From: Clostridia bacterium
GTDB lineage: Bacteria > Bacillota_A > Clostridia > Oscillospirales > CAG-272
Direction: 5' to 3'
Length of the DNA: 15,460 bases
Assembly (NCBI GenBank): GCA_017467225.1
Contig: JAFTSR010000291.1
Location: forward strand, 1 to 15,460
In this document: one piece after another, positions 13,937 to 15,460 of the stretch
Numbering within the stretch: position 1 is the first letter of the stretch
Layout of the letters: the number at the start of each line of letters is the position of its first letter
Notes under the pieces: model-generated
Databases searched by the model: none
What the model saw: the letters and a program-made list of their open reading frames with translations, nothing else
What the model was told of the DNA's origin: nothing
Made by a program: the position numbers and the translations under genes

Positions 13937-15319
13937 ATGCGAAAAATAGCTTTACTTCTCGTTATCCTTTTATTATGTGCGCTGATCCCGTCTTGCACAT
14001 CTGTTCCCGAACAGCCCACTTCAGGTAAAGAGATTGGAGAAGTTGAAGATAGTTATCGCAGAATGATCTATACGCAGCCGTTGAGTCCCGGTAGAGGTGG
14101 AGCGTTTTTTAACAATTTACTTTATACGTCCATGGGAACAGTGATAAATCTTGCTGCGCGAGAGATGTTTGTCGCATGCAGCGATCCCTTATGCAATCAC
14201 AGCGAGTGGACCTGTGCCACGGTTGCTTTGAAATCATCCAATGGTATATTGATCTCACCGAACTCTGCACCGGATGATCTGGTATTTTATCTGGGAGAGC
14301 GTCAGTTCGTTGGCATTGATGAAGACCGTCATGTTACGTTTAATCATCGAATACTCCGATATCATTTCTACACCGGAGATCTGTCGGTGTTGGCTGAAAA
14401 TCTGCCGAGTGAACCCAGTAGCTTTTGTATCGACCCGTGGACGGAGAACCTGTTTTTTCAGCAACGCGTGGTCAACGAAGCGGGAGAGACCGAGGCGTCC
14501 CTGTATATCCTGAACGGAAAGACCGGAAAGCTGGAGATTATTCCCACGCCCAATATATACCCCTCTGTCAGGTGTTCTATCGGAGACGTGGTATACTTTA
14601 CAGACCCTAGAGACGGAATGTATTACAGCGTCGATCTTTCGCAAAAGGAGCGTGTCGTTATGGAGGCGGAGGAACCGGTAATCGACGACACTTACCGATT
14701 TTACGAGGATAATCCCACAGAGGTGCAAGTTCCCGTTCCCGACGAGCTGCTGCCGCTTTGCGAAGAATACGGTAAGAAGCCGTACAAAACCTATACAAAA
14801 CACGATCTGTACCGCGTGAAGAAAGGGGATAAAAACGCGACGCCCGAGCTTGTGGCAAAAGATATCAGTTACTTCGGGTACAACGATGACTACGTTTTCT
14901 ATTGCGAATTCGACCCGAAATACGTGATCGCTTATTATTTAACGCTCTACCATGACGAGCGAGGCGTACGCCAATACCAAACGTATCCGCTGGAAACTGT
15001 CGACGTACCCCAAAACGCCGATCTCGTCATCGACTTCGAAGAATATTACGCACCGATCCACGTTTTGGATGCCAAAACGTTGGAGGAGGTCGCAGTCATT
15101 GCATCCGAAGGGTATTATATCCAACCGCAGTCCGATCTGGAACTTGTGAATGACGGTATATTTGTTACGTGGAAATATCTTGACCCACAGATGTATCTGC
15201 GAAGGCTGACCGGCGGCAGCGATGAAGTTCAGAAAACCTTCGGATATCTGTATTTCGATAAGCATGATCTGACGTATGAGGATACGGTCGTATTTAGGCT
15301 GTCGGAGGATGAGCATTAA
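13937..15319 (+). CDS. lipoprotein with CSDPLCxH motif, copy 2
   Basis: This 460-residue protein is a tandem paralog of the preceding gene along its whole length. It shares CSDPLCNHSEWTC (Cys81, Cys86, Cys93, His88), VLRYHF/ILRYHF-type strands, LYILNGKTG, IPTPN, PDELLPLCEEYG and FGYLYFDK. The signal peptide ends in LIPSC with lipid attachment at Cys20. AAAGGAG six bases before the ATG at 13937 sets the start; the in-frame TTG at 13919 has no ribosome binding site. It should be anchored on the outer face of the membrane. The second half of the motif differs (one His instead of two), so if it binds metal the ligands are not fully shared. The gene ends at a strong terminator. Function is unknown. 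Confidence 0.82.
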   Translation: MRKIALLLVILLLCALIPSCTSVPEQPTSGKEIGEVEDSYRRMIYTQPLSPGRGGAFFNNLLYTSMGTVINLAAREMFVACSDPLCNHSEWTCATVALKSSNGILISPNSAPDDLVFYLGERQFVGIDEDRHVTFNHRILRYHFYTGDLSVLAENLPSEPSSFCIDPWTENLFFQQRVVNEAGETEASLYILNGKTGKLEIIPTPNIYPSVRCSIGDVVYFTDPRDGMYYSVDLSQKERVVMEAEEPVIDDTYRFYEDNPTEVQVPVPDELLPLCEEYGKKPYKTYTKHDLYRVKKGDKNATPELVAKDISYFGYNDDYVFYCEFDPKYVIAYYLTLYHDERGVRQYQTYPLETVDVPQNADLVIDFEEYYAPIHVLDAKTLEEVAVIASEGYYIQPQSDLELVNDGIFVTWKYLDPQMYLRRLTGGSDEVQKTFGYLYFDKHDLTYEDTVVFRLSEDEH

Positions 15320-15326
15320 CCCATAC

Positions 15327-15357
15327 GCGCCACACCATCTCGGTGTGGCGCTCTTTT
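15327..15357 (+). terminator. intrinsic terminator of the lipoprotein pair
   Basis: A perfect ten-base stem (GCGCCACACC at 15327-15336, GGTGTGGCGC at 15342-15351) with a five-base loop is followed by TCTTTT. It closes the transcription unit. Confidence 0.92.
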
Positions 15358-15436
15358 GCGCGTTGCGCCTCTGCCACCGCCTGCCGCTCTCACGGCACAG
15401 TATAGCTCGGTTTTTGCAATCTTTTCCCAAAACATC

Positions 15437-15460
15437 TTGACAAACCCGCCAAATCATGGT
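15437..15460 (+). promoter_or_regulatory. partial promoter at the window edge
   Basis: TTGACA at 15437-15442 is followed by a spacer whose 17th base is 15459, after ATG at 15456-15458, so an extended -10 would begin at the last base of the window. Of the 25 bases from 15436, 18 match the promoter at 12237-12261. The -10 itself is outside the window. Confidence 0.5.

Noticed and set aside
14939..15457. 172-codon leftward open frame at the right edge
   Set aside because: It lies opposite the second CSDPLCxH lipoprotein and through its terminator, with no supporting signals.

Overview
The window looks like a chromosomal segment of a moderately GC-rich Gram-positive anaerobe of the Clostridia, probably an uncultured gut Oscillospirales-type organism. 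This is inferred from five lipoprotein signal peptides plus a lipidated protease, strong AGGAG-type ribosome binding sites, textbook sigma-A promoters (TTGACA-N17-TATAAT, several with a TGn extension), the recA-recX arrangement, and the family of large solute-binding-like lipoproteins. No rRNA, tRNA, CRISPR array or insertion sequence was seen.

Layout. (1) 1-1590: a leftward pair of small genes (Cys-rich protein, then an XhlA/holin-like coiled-coil protein with one membrane segment). It faces a rightward XRE-S24 (LexA/CI-type) self-cleaving repressor gene. The roughly 290-base gap holds opposing promoters and repeated motifs, like a phage-type switch. (2) 1600-4753, leftward: two tandem, closely related solute-binding-like lipoprotein genes, each with its own promoter. 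(3) 4879-6698, leftward: recA and recX overlapping by ATGA. (4) 6918-8414, leftward: a lipid-anchored HtrA/DegP-type serine protease carrying a collagen-like stalk of 17 G-X-D triplets. (5) 8636-10531, rightward: an unrecognised coiled-coil protein followed by a PHP-family histidinol-phosphatase-like enzyme. (6) 10589-12085, leftward: a third, more distant solute-binding-like lipoprotein. (7) 12238-15351, rightward: a promoter, a 31-codon ORF with a good ribosome binding site and an intrinsic terminator, then two tandem paralogous lipoproteins with a CSDPLCxH motif and a closing terminator. The window ends inside what looks like another copy of the same promoter type.

How it fits together. 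Most of the coding capacity is cell-surface: five lipoproteins and one tethered protease. No ABC permease or ATPase gene accompanies the solute-binding-like proteins here. RecA is the co-protease that triggers self-cleavage of S24 repressors, so the repressor and recA could belong to one DNA-damage circuit, but no canonical Firmicutes SOS box was found by eye at either promoter. The most interesting regulatory signal is at 12238-12494. A seven-base segment inside the 31-codon ORF is perfectly complementary to the 5' arm of the following terminator, and the downstream lipoprotein genes have no other visible promoter. This suggests transcription attenuation by a leader peptide.
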